Both the position numbers and the translations under genes were made by a program. Shown piece by piece: positions 1-5,803 of a stretch of DNA of 24,794 nucleotides (positions are counted from its first letter, which is position 1; each line of letters opens with the position of its first letter). The notes beneath the pieces were generated by a model. That model made no database searches and had not been told where the DNA came from. It saw nothing but the letters and a program-made list of their open reading frames with translations. The stretch comes from Gammaproteobacteria bacterium (lineage in GTDB: Bacteria; Pseudomonadota; Gammaproteobacteria; Thiomicrospirales; Thiomicrospiraceae). Location: contig JAADDM010000231.1 in assembly GCA_013153955.1 (NCBI GenBank), positions 1 through 24,794 of the forward strand, written 5' to 3'.

Positions 1-260
1 ATTCTAAAAAAATTGCGTCGTTAGGGCTCAAAATAAAGCGCCAGCGGAGTTACCACGGGCTCGCCCTCAATGTAGACATGGATCTCTCACCCTTCCAAAT
101 GATTAACCCCTGTGGATTACACGGCATGGAGATGACCCAACTCAGCCAACTTATCCCTGAAAATAGCCCCAGCCTTTTAGACACCGCAGCCAAATTAACA
201 GAGATACTACAGCGTAGATTAATGGCTTGTGGCACTCTCTCTCAAAGCACTGCACCCTAA
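1..260 (+). CDS. lipB: Octanoyl-[acyl-carrier-protein]:protein N-octanoyltransferase LipB, C-terminal part (5' end outside window)
   Basis: LipB moves the octanoyl group from octanoyl-ACP to the lipoyl domains of 2-oxoacid dehydrogenases and GcvH, the step before sulfur insertion by LipA. The reading frame is open from base 3 and ends at TAA 258-260, giving the last 85 residues. It shows the family's KIASLGL stretch (conserved catalytic Lys), then LALNVDMDLSPF, then NPCG, whose Cys is the acyl-thioester nucleophile, followed by EMTQL. The Met at base 78 lies inside the conserved DMDLSPF block, so it is not a start. lipA follows on the same strand after about 110 bp, the usual lipB-lipA pairing. 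The identity is clear. Only the 5' end is missing. Confidence 0.93.
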   Translation, partial: SKKIASLGLKIKRQRSYHGLALNVDMDLSPFQMINPCGLHGMEMTQLSQLIPENSPSLLDTAAKLTEILQRRLMACGTLSQSTAP

Positions 261-306
261 TCCCCCTTACCCTTCTTAGCTAAGCTGCACTCAATTATCT
301 AACCCT

Positions 307-333
307 GTGACATCGACGCTAATCCGCTATAAT
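307..333 (+). promoter_or_regulatory. Probable sigma-70 promoter for lipA
   Basis: A perfect TATAAT lies at 328-333. A GTGACA at 307-312 is a 4-of-6 match to the -35 hexamer with a short 15-bp spacer. Transcription would begin near 340 and give a leader of about 30 nt before the ATG at 370. It overlaps the alternative upstream GTG start of lipA, which argues against that start. Confidence 0.45.
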
Positions 334-369
334 ACGTCCATATTAACGTTAATCGGTTCTTCTATACAG

Positions 370-1389
370 ATGTCAAATCCTCCTCAAATTCAAGAAATCA
401 ATCTCAGCGAAATCGGCAATCTTAAAGCCCGTAACCAAGCGATGCCTAAGGGTCAGTATAAAACTAAGTCCCTTAAACACCGCCCAGATCCAACGGCTGA
501 TAAGCTTAAAAAGCCTCGCTGGATTAAAGCCAAACTGCCAAAAGCCAGTGAGATGCATCGCGTGACAGAGCTTAAAAATATCATGCGTGAAAAAGGCCTA
601 CACTCCGTCTGCGAAGAGGCTTCATGCCCAAACCTAGGAGAGTGCTTTGGTCATGGGACGGCGACATTTATGATTATGGGCGACATCTGCACCCGAAAAT
701 GTCCCTTCTGTGACGTCACGCATGGTCGTCCAAAAGCACTCGATCAAAATGAACCAAAACATCTCGCTGAAACCGTCAAAGCGATGCAACTTAAATATGT
801 GGTGATCACCTCAGTTGATCGAGATGATTTACGAGATGGCGGGGCGAGGCACTTTACCAATGTCGTCACCGAACTGCGTGAAAGCCTACCCGAGTTAAGA
901 ATAGAGACCCTTGTGCCCGACTTTAGAGGTCGCTTAACCGTCGCCTTAGAAACCCTAAGCGAAGCCGCACCTGATGTACTCAATCACAACCTTGAGACCG
1001 TACCACGCTTATACGAAGAGGCCAGACCAGGGGCAGACTACCAGGCCTCCCTAGACCTACTTAAACGCTTTAAAGCCATGCAACCCAATGTGGTCACTAA
1101 ATCAGGCCTAATGGTCGGCCTAGGCGAAACCATGGAAGAACTGCTTCAAGTCATGCAAGACTTACGTGATCATGATGTTGAGATGCTCACCGTTGGCCAA
1201 TACCTTCAACCCAGTGACTTCCACATTGCCGTCAAGCATTATTGGACACCCGAAGCCTTTAAGGCCGTTGAAGAAGCAGGCTATGCAATGGGCTTTACCA
1301 ATGTCGCTTCAGGGCCGATGGTGCGCTCTTCATACCATGCTGATTTACAAGCTCAGTCAACCGACACCCCGACCTCTTTTACCTCATAA
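370..1389 (+). CDS. lipA: Lipoyl synthase LipA (radical SAM)
   Basis: LipA is a radical-SAM enzyme that inserts two sulfurs at C6 and C8 of protein-bound octanoyl groups, completing the lipoyl cofactor made with LipB. The 339-residue protein carries both iron-sulfur sites. The auxiliary cluster motif is CX4CX5C (C81, C86, C92), and the radical-SAM motif CX3CX2C is at C107, C111 and C114 in GDICTRKCPFC. The RSSYHAD motif near residues 319-325 supplies the serine that also ligates the auxiliary cluster. I chose ATG 370. A GTG at 307 would add 21 residues unlike the family and would put the start inside the likely promoter (TATAAT 328-333). The Shine-Dalgarno is weak. hslO begins 15 bp downstream, so the two are probably co-transcribed. 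Confidence 0.95.
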   Translation: MSNPPQIQEINLSEIGNLKARNQAMPKGQYKTKSLKHRPDPTADKLKKPRWIKAKLPKASEMHRVTELKNIMREKGLHSVCEEASCPNLGECFGHGTATFMIMGDICTRKCPFCDVTHGRPKALDQNEPKHLAETVKAMQLKYVVITSVDRDDLRDGGARHFTNVVTELRESLPELRIETLVPDFRGRLTVALETLSEAAPDVLNHNLETVPRLYEEARPGADYQASLDLLKRFKAMQPNVVTKSGLMVGLGETMEELLQVMQDLRDHDVEMLTVGQYLQPSDFHIAVKHYWTPEAFKAVEEAGYAMGFTNVASGPMVRSSYHADLQAQSTDTPTSFTS

Positions 1390-1404
1390 TTTTGGATTAT
1401 TTCT

Positions 1405-2265
1405 ATGAACAACAGTATTCAACGATTCCTATTTAAAGACCTTAATATTCGTGGACAAGTGGTTCGCTTAGAGGAGGCCTGGCAGTCAATGACGACCGAC
1501 CGCCACTATCCAAAAGCCATTATTGAGCTACTAGGAGAACTCTCGGGCTTTGCCGTTATCATGGCAACGGGCATGAAACACGCGGGGAAAATCACCCTGC
1601 AAATTCAAGGATCAGGCCCCATCACCCTATTAGTGGTTGAGGTTAGCCATGACCTAAAAATCCGTGGCGTGGCTAAAACCAATCAACCGATTGATGAACA
1701 GACAGATTTAGACAGTTTATTAGGCGATGGCCGTATTATGGTCACATTAGACAACAGTGTTACCAAGCGCCACTTTCAATCATTTGTCGACCGTCAAGGT
1801 GAGACGATTTCAGAAGTTTGCGCTAACTTTTTAAGTCAATCTGAACAGTTGCCTTCAAAAATGTGGCTCTCCGCAAATGAGCACGCAATGGGCGGGGTTT
1901 TGATTCAAAAACTGGCTGATACGGATGATATTGATGCCGATGGTTGGGATAGAGTTCACAGCCTTACCAACACCTTAAAAGATGAAGAGCTGACAACATT
2001 GGATGCCGAAACCCTATTGCACCGCCTATTCCATGAAGAGGTGATTGAGCTGTTTGAAGCCAAAGAGGTGGTTTATGAATGTCCAAAAGACAGTAGCAAA
2101 GTAGAAGCGATGCTGCTCTCACTCGGAGAGGCCGAAGTGCGTAAGATTCTAAAGGAGGAAGGGGAAATTGTTGTGCACAATGAAATCTGTAACTTCCACT
2201 TACGCTTTGGTGAGAAAGAGGTTGATGAATTATTTACTGAAGCAGCCGACACATCGATTCAATAA
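1405..2265 (+). CDS. hslO: Hsp33 redox-regulated holdase chaperone with incomplete zinc-cysteine motif
   Basis: Hsp33 is a cytosolic holdase that oxidation (HOCl, or peroxide with heat) normally activates. A four-cysteine zinc site near the C-terminus opens, forms two disulfides and unfolds the linker. The 286-residue length is normal, and the N-terminal core (GQVVRLEEAW, GSGPITLLVVEV, GVLIQKL) is well conserved. The redox domain is not. An ungapped alignment from memory with the E. coli C-terminus (CTC at 232-234, CDYC at 265-268) gives C226-P-K228 and N259-E-I-C262. Only the outer two cysteines remain, with the exact E. coli spacing of 36 residues. H258 and H265 are kept. It follows lipA by 15 bp without a good Shine-Dalgarno. 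The family call is firm, but redox activation by the usual mechanism is doubtful. Confidence 0.92.
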   Translation: MNNSIQRFLFKDLNIRGQVVRLEEAWQSMTTDRHYPKAIIELLGELSGFAVIMATGMKHAGKITLQIQGSGPITLLVVEVSHDLKIRGVAKTNQPIDEQTDLDSLLGDGRIMVTLDNSVTKRHFQSFVDRQGETISEVCANFLSQSEQLPSKMWLSANEHAMGGVLIQKLADTDDIDADGWDRVHSLTNTLKDEELTTLDAETLLHRLFHEEVIELFEAKEVVYECPKDSSKVEAMLLSLGEAEVRKILKEEGEIVVHNEICNFHLRFGEKEVDELFTEAADTSIQ

Positions 2266-2316
2266 CTTCTCAAACCATAGCGCTCTATGAGAAGACGCCT
2301 AATAACCTCTCTTCAA

Positions 2317-2344
2317 CATCAAAGGCCACTCAATGCCTTTGATG
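2317..2344. terminator. Hairpin between convergent hslO and DyP peroxidase genes
   Basis: A perfect 10-bp stem (CATCAAAGGC at 2317-2326, GCCTTTGATG at 2335-2344) with an 8-nt loop sits about 50 bp past the hslO stop. Neither side has a real T-run, so intrinsic termination is uncertain. It may instead protect the 3' ends of the two converging transcripts. A second small hairpin (7-bp arms, 2362-2368 and 2373-2379) lies closer to the peroxidase stop. Confidence 0.35.
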
Positions 2345-2408
2345 CCCCTCATTCAGTCTAACTTGTTAATACTAACAAGCGATTTGATTAAAGCCCCCCC
2401 TCTCTAAG

Positions 2409-3314
2409 CTACTGTAGTACTTCTTGTAGATCTTCAACCGCAGGCGCAAACCAATAAGATCCCGACACGGCTTTGGAAAAGTTAAGCAACTGGTCAATCT
2501 TTTTGTCTTCGGTTAGGCCGTACATACTCTCTAACTGGCTACTAAACCGTTTTAAATCACATGCAAACGCCAAAAAGAGCAGTCCATGCTCGGTTACCGT
2601 GCCATAAGGAGCTGAGCGTCTATAAATTTTCATCGCTTCGCCTTCTACCGTTAAGTCGGTACGGTTAATATGCGAATCGTCCGGCATCGCCTCCCCTTCA
2701 AGCTCTATATTATCAGTCTTAGTTCGTCCGACGATAGCCTCCTGACAATGAACAGGGATATTATTCCAGGCGGTTAAATCATGTACCCATTTCTGACTAA
2801 GCACCAGACTACCCCCCGCGCCCTTTCGGTTCTCTGGAATCACAGCTGCTTGGCGCTTTAGCACATCTGTTTTAGGGTTTGCCGTGCCGTCTTCAAAGCC
2901 AATCAAATCCGTACTATGATGATAATCAAATCCTCGCTGCTCTAACTTTAAATTGGCTACAGACTGCATCGTATTATGTATCGCCATTGCACCGTCAAAT
3001 ACCTCAGCAATACAAGCACCTTGTAGCCAAAAAAAGAGATCTGCTTGTGTTGATGGCGCGGTATGACCTTGCTGACCGTTAAGCCGTGTAAATGAGGTCA
3101 AGGTTTCTGGACACCACTTAGGCTGAAAGGTCTGCCAAGCCTGCTCACCAAAACTCAATACGCAGGTGACGCCCTTAGTATTTGCTAACGCTAGACTGGT
3201 AGACACTGCCGATTTTATATTTGATAAGTCGCCTTTTCCAAGCGAGTATTCTAAAAAGTAAAAGTGCTGAGCACCCCCTTTAAAAATGCCTAACTGCGGA
3301 GTTTTAACTATCAT
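2409..3314 (-). CDS. DyP-type (dye-decolorizing) haem peroxidase, YfeX-like
   Basis: A haem peroxidase of the DyP superfamily, about 301 residues, in the size range of the bacterial YfeX/DypB class. Such enzymes use peroxide to oxidise diverse substrates. The hallmark GFEDGT (139-144, acid D142) is present, followed by the proximal haem histidine region SHINRTDL (H215) and the distal arginine in YRRSAPYG (R232/R233). The second domain carries GLLFLAFACDLKRF and ends at the usual point. There is no C-terminal extension of the kind that targets DyP into encapsulin, no encapsulin gene nearby and no signal peptide, so it is probably cytoplasmic. It converges on hslO and stands alone, with about 230 bp of gene-free DNA upstream. 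The native substrate is unknown. Confidence 0.9.
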   Translation of the reverse strand: MIVKTPQLGIFKGGAQHFYFLEYSLGKGDLSNIKSAVSTSLALANTKGVTCVLSFGEQAWQTFQPKWCPETLTSFTRLNGQQGHTAPSTQADLFFWLQGACIAEVFDGAMAIHNTMQSVANLKLEQRGFDYHHSTDLIGFEDGTANPKTDVLKRQAAVIPENRKGAGGSLVLSQKWVHDLTAWNNIPVHCQEAIVGRTKTDNIELEGEAMPDDSHINRTDLTVEGEAMKIYRRSAPYGTVTEHGLLFLAFACDLKRFSSQLESMYGLTEDKKIDQLLNFSKAVSGSYWFAPAVEDLQEVLQ

Positions 3315-3550
3315 GCCCGTGCCATCCTATTGTCGAATCTATTAAGATTTACCAGTCTAAGTCATCCCCCTTTAGAAAACCAATGATTGGGGCAGACAAG
3401 CGATAAAATCGTACATAAACTTATTGTGCTTCAACTTTATTCACAGTGCCTTAGCTACACGCAAACCCCAAAAGAATAGATCCTGAAGCACGGTCACGAC
3501 ATAGGGAAATAAATGTTACGGTAGATAAGGATTTAGATAATTTTAGGCAA

Positions 3551-3587
3551 TAAAAAACCCCGCTTAATCAAAGATTAAACAGGGTTT
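3551..3587 (-). terminator. Rho-independent terminator after tRNA-Arg
   Basis: Read on the minus strand, the sequence forms a hairpin with arms AAACCC and GATTAA-type pairs around a short loop, with two small mismatches, followed by a run of six T. It begins 7 bp past the tRNA-Arg 3' end and closes the tRNA-Ser/tRNA-Arg transcription unit. Confidence 0.8.
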
Positions 3588-3593
3588 AGAATA

Positions 3594-3670
3594 TGGTGCG
3601 CCCGAAGGGAGTCGAACCCCTAACCGCTCGGTTCGTAGCCGAGTACTCTATCCAGTTGAGCTACGGGCGC
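3594..3670 (-). tRNA. tRNA-Arg (anticodon ACG)
   Basis: On the minus strand the 77-nt sequence folds into a full cloverleaf. The acceptor pairs GCGCCCG with CGGGCGC. The anticodon stem CTCGG/CCGAG encloses the loop CTACGAA, whose anticodon ACG (read as ICG) decodes CGN arginine codons. The T-loop GGTTCGA is present, and CCA is encoded. It has its own strong promoter at 3686-3713 and a terminator just downstream. Confidence 0.97.
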
Positions 3671-3685
3671 TTTATAGTGTGGCGT

Positions 3686-3713
3686 ATTATATATAAACCC
3701 TAGGGCTTGTCAA
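3686..3713 (-). promoter_or_regulatory. Sigma-70 promoter for tRNA-Arg
   Basis: The minus strand has a perfect TTGACA (3708-3713) and a perfect TATAAT (3686-3691) with a 16-bp spacer. The -10 ends 15 bp before the mature tRNA-Arg 5' end. This is the strongest promoter match in the window, and a GC-rich discriminator (ACGCC) typical of stable-RNA promoters follows the -10. Confidence 0.85.
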
Positions 3714-3744
3714 TAACATTAACACGATAAAAACATCTAACTAA

Positions 3745-3836
3745 TGGCGGAGACGGAGAGATTCGAACTCTCGATAGGGTTTAAAGCCTATACTCCCTTA
3801 GCAGGGGAGCGCCTTCAGCCTCTCGGCCACGTCTCC
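3745..3836 (-). tRNA. tRNA-Ser (anticodon GCT)
   Basis: On the minus strand the 92-nt sequence folds as a class II tRNA. The acceptor pairs GGAGACG with CGTCTCC. The anticodon stem CTCCC/GGGAG holds the loop CTGCTAA with anticodon GCT, decoding AGC and AGU. The long variable arm pairs ATAGGCTT with AAGCCTAT. A G discriminator and an encoded CCA end the gene. Its place downstream of csrA and upstream of tRNA-Arg is conserved in many gammaproteobacteria. Confidence 0.97.
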
Positions 3837-3850
3837 TAAGTTAGGCGCGT

Positions 3851-3879
3851 ATAATACAAGTTATACGCAGGATTGTAAA
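3851..3879 (-). promoter_or_regulatory. Sigma-70 promoter for tRNA-Ser
   Basis: On the minus strand TTTACA (3874-3879) and TATTAT (3851-3856) are separated by exactly 17 bp and lie just upstream of the tRNA-Ser 5' end. A GC-rich discriminator (ACGCGCC) follows, as expected for a stringently controlled stable-RNA promoter. Confidence 0.8.
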
Positions 3880-4017
3880 CTGTAAAACGCATTATTTATC
3901 ATTAAATTTTAGGCTTTAAAAGCGAAAGACCTTAACTTAATTAAACGACCTTATTTAACACTTTGATTCCACTCCATTAAAACCAACTTCAATGTATCTA
4001 ATCAACTCTAATGCCCG

Positions 4018-4203
4018 CTATGATTCTATCTGAATAGCTGCTGAATCAGGCTTACCAATTAACAGTTCTTCTCTATGAATGGGGATATCACTTGGGGCTT
4101 CAATCCCTACTCGTACCTGACCGCCTTTAATCGCGACAATCGTTAACTTAATATCGTTATCAATAATAAGGGATTCGCCCTCTTTTCTTGTTAAAACCAA
4201 CAT
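4018..4203 (-). CDS. csrA: Carbon storage regulator CsrA (RsmA)
   Basis: CsrA is a small dimeric RNA-binding protein. It binds GGA motifs in mRNA leaders and so controls translation and stability of genes for carbon metabolism, motility and biofilm. The 61-residue length equals that of E. coli CsrA. The N-terminus MLVLTRKEGESL and the IHREE motif hold the RNA-contact residues L4 and R44. The ATG at 4203 has a weak upstream AGAGAAG. The gene lies between lysC and tRNA-Ser, a conserved gammaproteobacterial position, with its own promoter candidate (4240-4268) behind the lysC terminator. No GGA lies in the ribosome-binding region, so the direct translational autoregulation seen in E. coli is not evident here. 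Confidence 0.96.
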   Translation of the reverse strand: MLVLTRKEGESLIIDNDIKLTIVAIKGGQVRVGIEAPSDIPIHREELLIGKPDSAAIQIES

Positions 4204-4239
4204 ACTTCTCTACCAATTTATTATATAAAACCAATGAGT

Positions 4240-4268
4240 AGTATAAAGCAGTATATAGATACGTACAA
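4240..4268 (-). promoter_or_regulatory. Candidate promoter for csrA
   Basis: The minus strand shows TTGTAC (4263-4268), a 17-bp spacer and TATACT (4240-4245), giving a leader of about 30 nt. A second AT-rich TATAAT nearer the start (around 4222) lacks a matching -35. The site lies after the lysC terminator, so csrA is likely transcribed independently. Confidence 0.5.
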
Positions 4269-4303
4269 ATAATTATCTTTATACATTGCCATAAACTGAC
4301 TGT

Positions 4304-4337
4304 AAAAAAAGCCCGTTAACCAAAGTTAACGAGCTTT
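4304..4337 (-). terminator. Rho-independent terminator after lysC
   Basis: Read on the minus strand, arms AAAGCTCGTTAAC and GTTAACGGGCTTT (one mismatch) enclose a 4-nt loop and are followed by a run of seven T. It lies 34 bp past the lysC stop. Confidence 0.88.
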
Positions 4338-4371
4338 ATTAGCACTGTCTTTAAGAGGTTTACCCCCAAGG

Positions 4372-5598
4372 CTATTTATCGAGTTCAAAGGCTGTATGTA
4401 GTGACTGTACCGCTAGGTCAAGGTGACCCTCTTCAACAACAACCGAAATTTTAATCTCGGTCGTACCAATCATCTGAATGTTAATCTCATTATCAGCAAG
4501 CGTTTTAAACATTGTGCTCGCAATGCCTGCGTGAGACTTCATGCCGACACCCACCATCGAGATTTTAACAATCGTGTCATCCATCGTCACTTCACGTGCA
4601 CCTAAATGATTTGCAGTGCTCTGTAAGATTTCAAGCGCCATCTCCGCATCAGCACGGCTCATCGTAAAGGTAAAGTCTGTTGTACCCTCTATGCCTTGGT
4701 TTTGGATAATCATATCAATCTCAAGATTGGCATCAGAGATAGGCCCTAAAATTTGATAGGCGACACCCGGCTTATCCGGTACCCCTAAAATCATTAACTT
4801 TGCTTCATCGCGACTAAACGCAATCCCTGAGATTAGAGGCTGTTCCATCTCTGTATCCTTAAAATTATCTTCTGTTGTGATTAATGTGCCACCGCCCTCT
4901 TTTAGAGACGATAAAACACGTAGAGGTACTTTATATTTACTGGCAAATTCAACCGATCGAATCTGTAATACTTTTGCGCCTAAACTGGCCAGTTCAAGCA
5001 TCTCATCATAGGTCACCATGTCTAAGCGCTTCGCTTCTGGTACAACCCGTGGATCGGTAGTATATACGCCATCTACATCGGTATAAATCTGGCACTCATC
5101 TGCATTCAGCGCAGCCGCGAGTGCCACGGCTGTAGTATCAGACCCACCGCGACCCAGCGTTGTAATATCACCTTTGATATTGATGCCCTGAAACCCTGCC
5201 ACCACAACGACCTTACCCTGACCGAGCTGATCAAGCATTTTGTCGCCATCAATCTTTTCAATACGCGCTTTTGAGTGAGAACTGTCTGTCGTCAAGGGGA
5301 TTTGCCAACCCGTGTAAGAGATGGCTGGGTAGCCCTTCTGTTGCAATGCCATACTCAGTAGTGCAATCGTGACCTGTTCGCCTGTCGTCAGCAGTACATC
5401 CATCTCTCTTTTACATGGGCGAGTTTGCATCTCTTTTGCCATCATCGTAAGACGATTGGTCTCACCACTCATGGCTGAAAGCACGACGACAACTTGATGA
5501 CCCTCATCAACAAACTGTGCGACTTTTTTTGCTACATTCTGGATACGCTCAACATTACCGACTGAGGTTCCACCAAATTTTTGAACAATTAATGCCAT
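4372..5598 (-). CDS. lysC: Aspartate kinase (monofunctional, ACT-regulated)
   Basis: Aspartokinase phosphorylates L-aspartate, the entry step to lysine, threonine, methionine and diaminopimelate. The 408-residue monofunctional protein has the kinase motif KFGGTSV at residues 7-13, the substrate-binding SAMSGETNRL at 41-50 and GRGGSDTT at 149-156. Two C-terminal ACT domains follow (about 265-408, with GVPDKPGVAYQI, and MVGVGMKSHAGIASTMF). ACT domains of this class bind Lys and/or Thr for feedback inhibition. It lies between alaS and csrA, as in Pseudomonas and relatives. A palindrome-containing spacer separates it from alaS, and a strong terminator follows it. No leader riboswitch was recognised. 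Confidence 0.95.
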   Translation of the reverse strand: MALIVQKFGGTSVGNVERIQNVAKKVAQFVDEGHQVVVVLSAMSGETNRLTMMAKEMQTRPCKREMDVLLTTGEQVTIALLSMALQQKGYPAISYTGWQIPLTTDSSHSKARIEKIDGDKMLDQLGQGKVVVVAGFQGINIKGDITTLGRGGSDTTAVALAAALNADECQIYTDVDGVYTTDPRVVPEAKRLDMVTYDEMLELASLGAKVLQIRSVEFASKYKVPLRVLSSLKEGGGTLITTEDNFKDTEMEQPLISGIAFSRDEAKLMILGVPDKPGVAYQILGPISDANLEIDMIIQNQGIEGTTDFTFTMSRADAEMALEILQSTANHLGAREVTMDDTIVKISMVGVGMKSHAGIASTMFKTLADNEINIQMIGTTEIKISVVVEEGHLDLAVQSLHTAFELDK

Positions 5599-5692
5599 GC
5601 TATTTTCTTTAAATTCTTGTAACCGTATAGGCGTTTGTACATGCCTTAATCTGTATAGGCATCAGAACGTCTAATGGTATAGGTTATTTAAT

Positions 5693-5734
5693 GCCCACTT
5701 TAAAACAACCAGGCCTGGTTGTTTTAAAGTGGGC
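5693..5734. repeat. 42-bp perfect palindrome built on AACCAGGCCTGGTT (alaS-lysC spacer)
   Basis: Two 21-bp arms (GCCCACTTTAAAACAACCAGG and its exact complement) meet with no spacer at 5713/5714. The core is the iterated motif AACCAGGCCTGGTT. As RNA it would form a very stable hairpin about 70 bp after the alaS stop. The T-tract is weak on both sides (TTTATT on +, ATTAAAT on -), so it is not a standard terminator, though it may act as one. Three GTATAGG direct repeats (5625, 5653, 5677) lie between it and lysC. Confidence 0.8.
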
Positions 5735-5803
5735 TTTATTGTGTCGTGAAAGTCATGCTTAATAGAACGGTTTTAGCCGTTTAATCACCGCTTAATGGTT
5801 AAA

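Noticed and set aside
307..369. Upstream GTG start for lipA adding 21 residues
   Set aside because: The extension overlaps a perfect TATAAT, has no ribosome site and is unlike LipA N-termini. ATG 370 fits better.
2879..3082. 67-codon plus-strand frame inside the DyP gene
   Set aside because: It is antisense to the conserved GFEDGT region of DyP and has no ribosome site. It is a shadow frame.
3361..3420. CCAATGATTGG near 3382 as a regulator site for the DyP gene
   Set aside because: A 5-bp dyad is expected by chance in AT-rich spacer DNA, and no promoter elements align with it.
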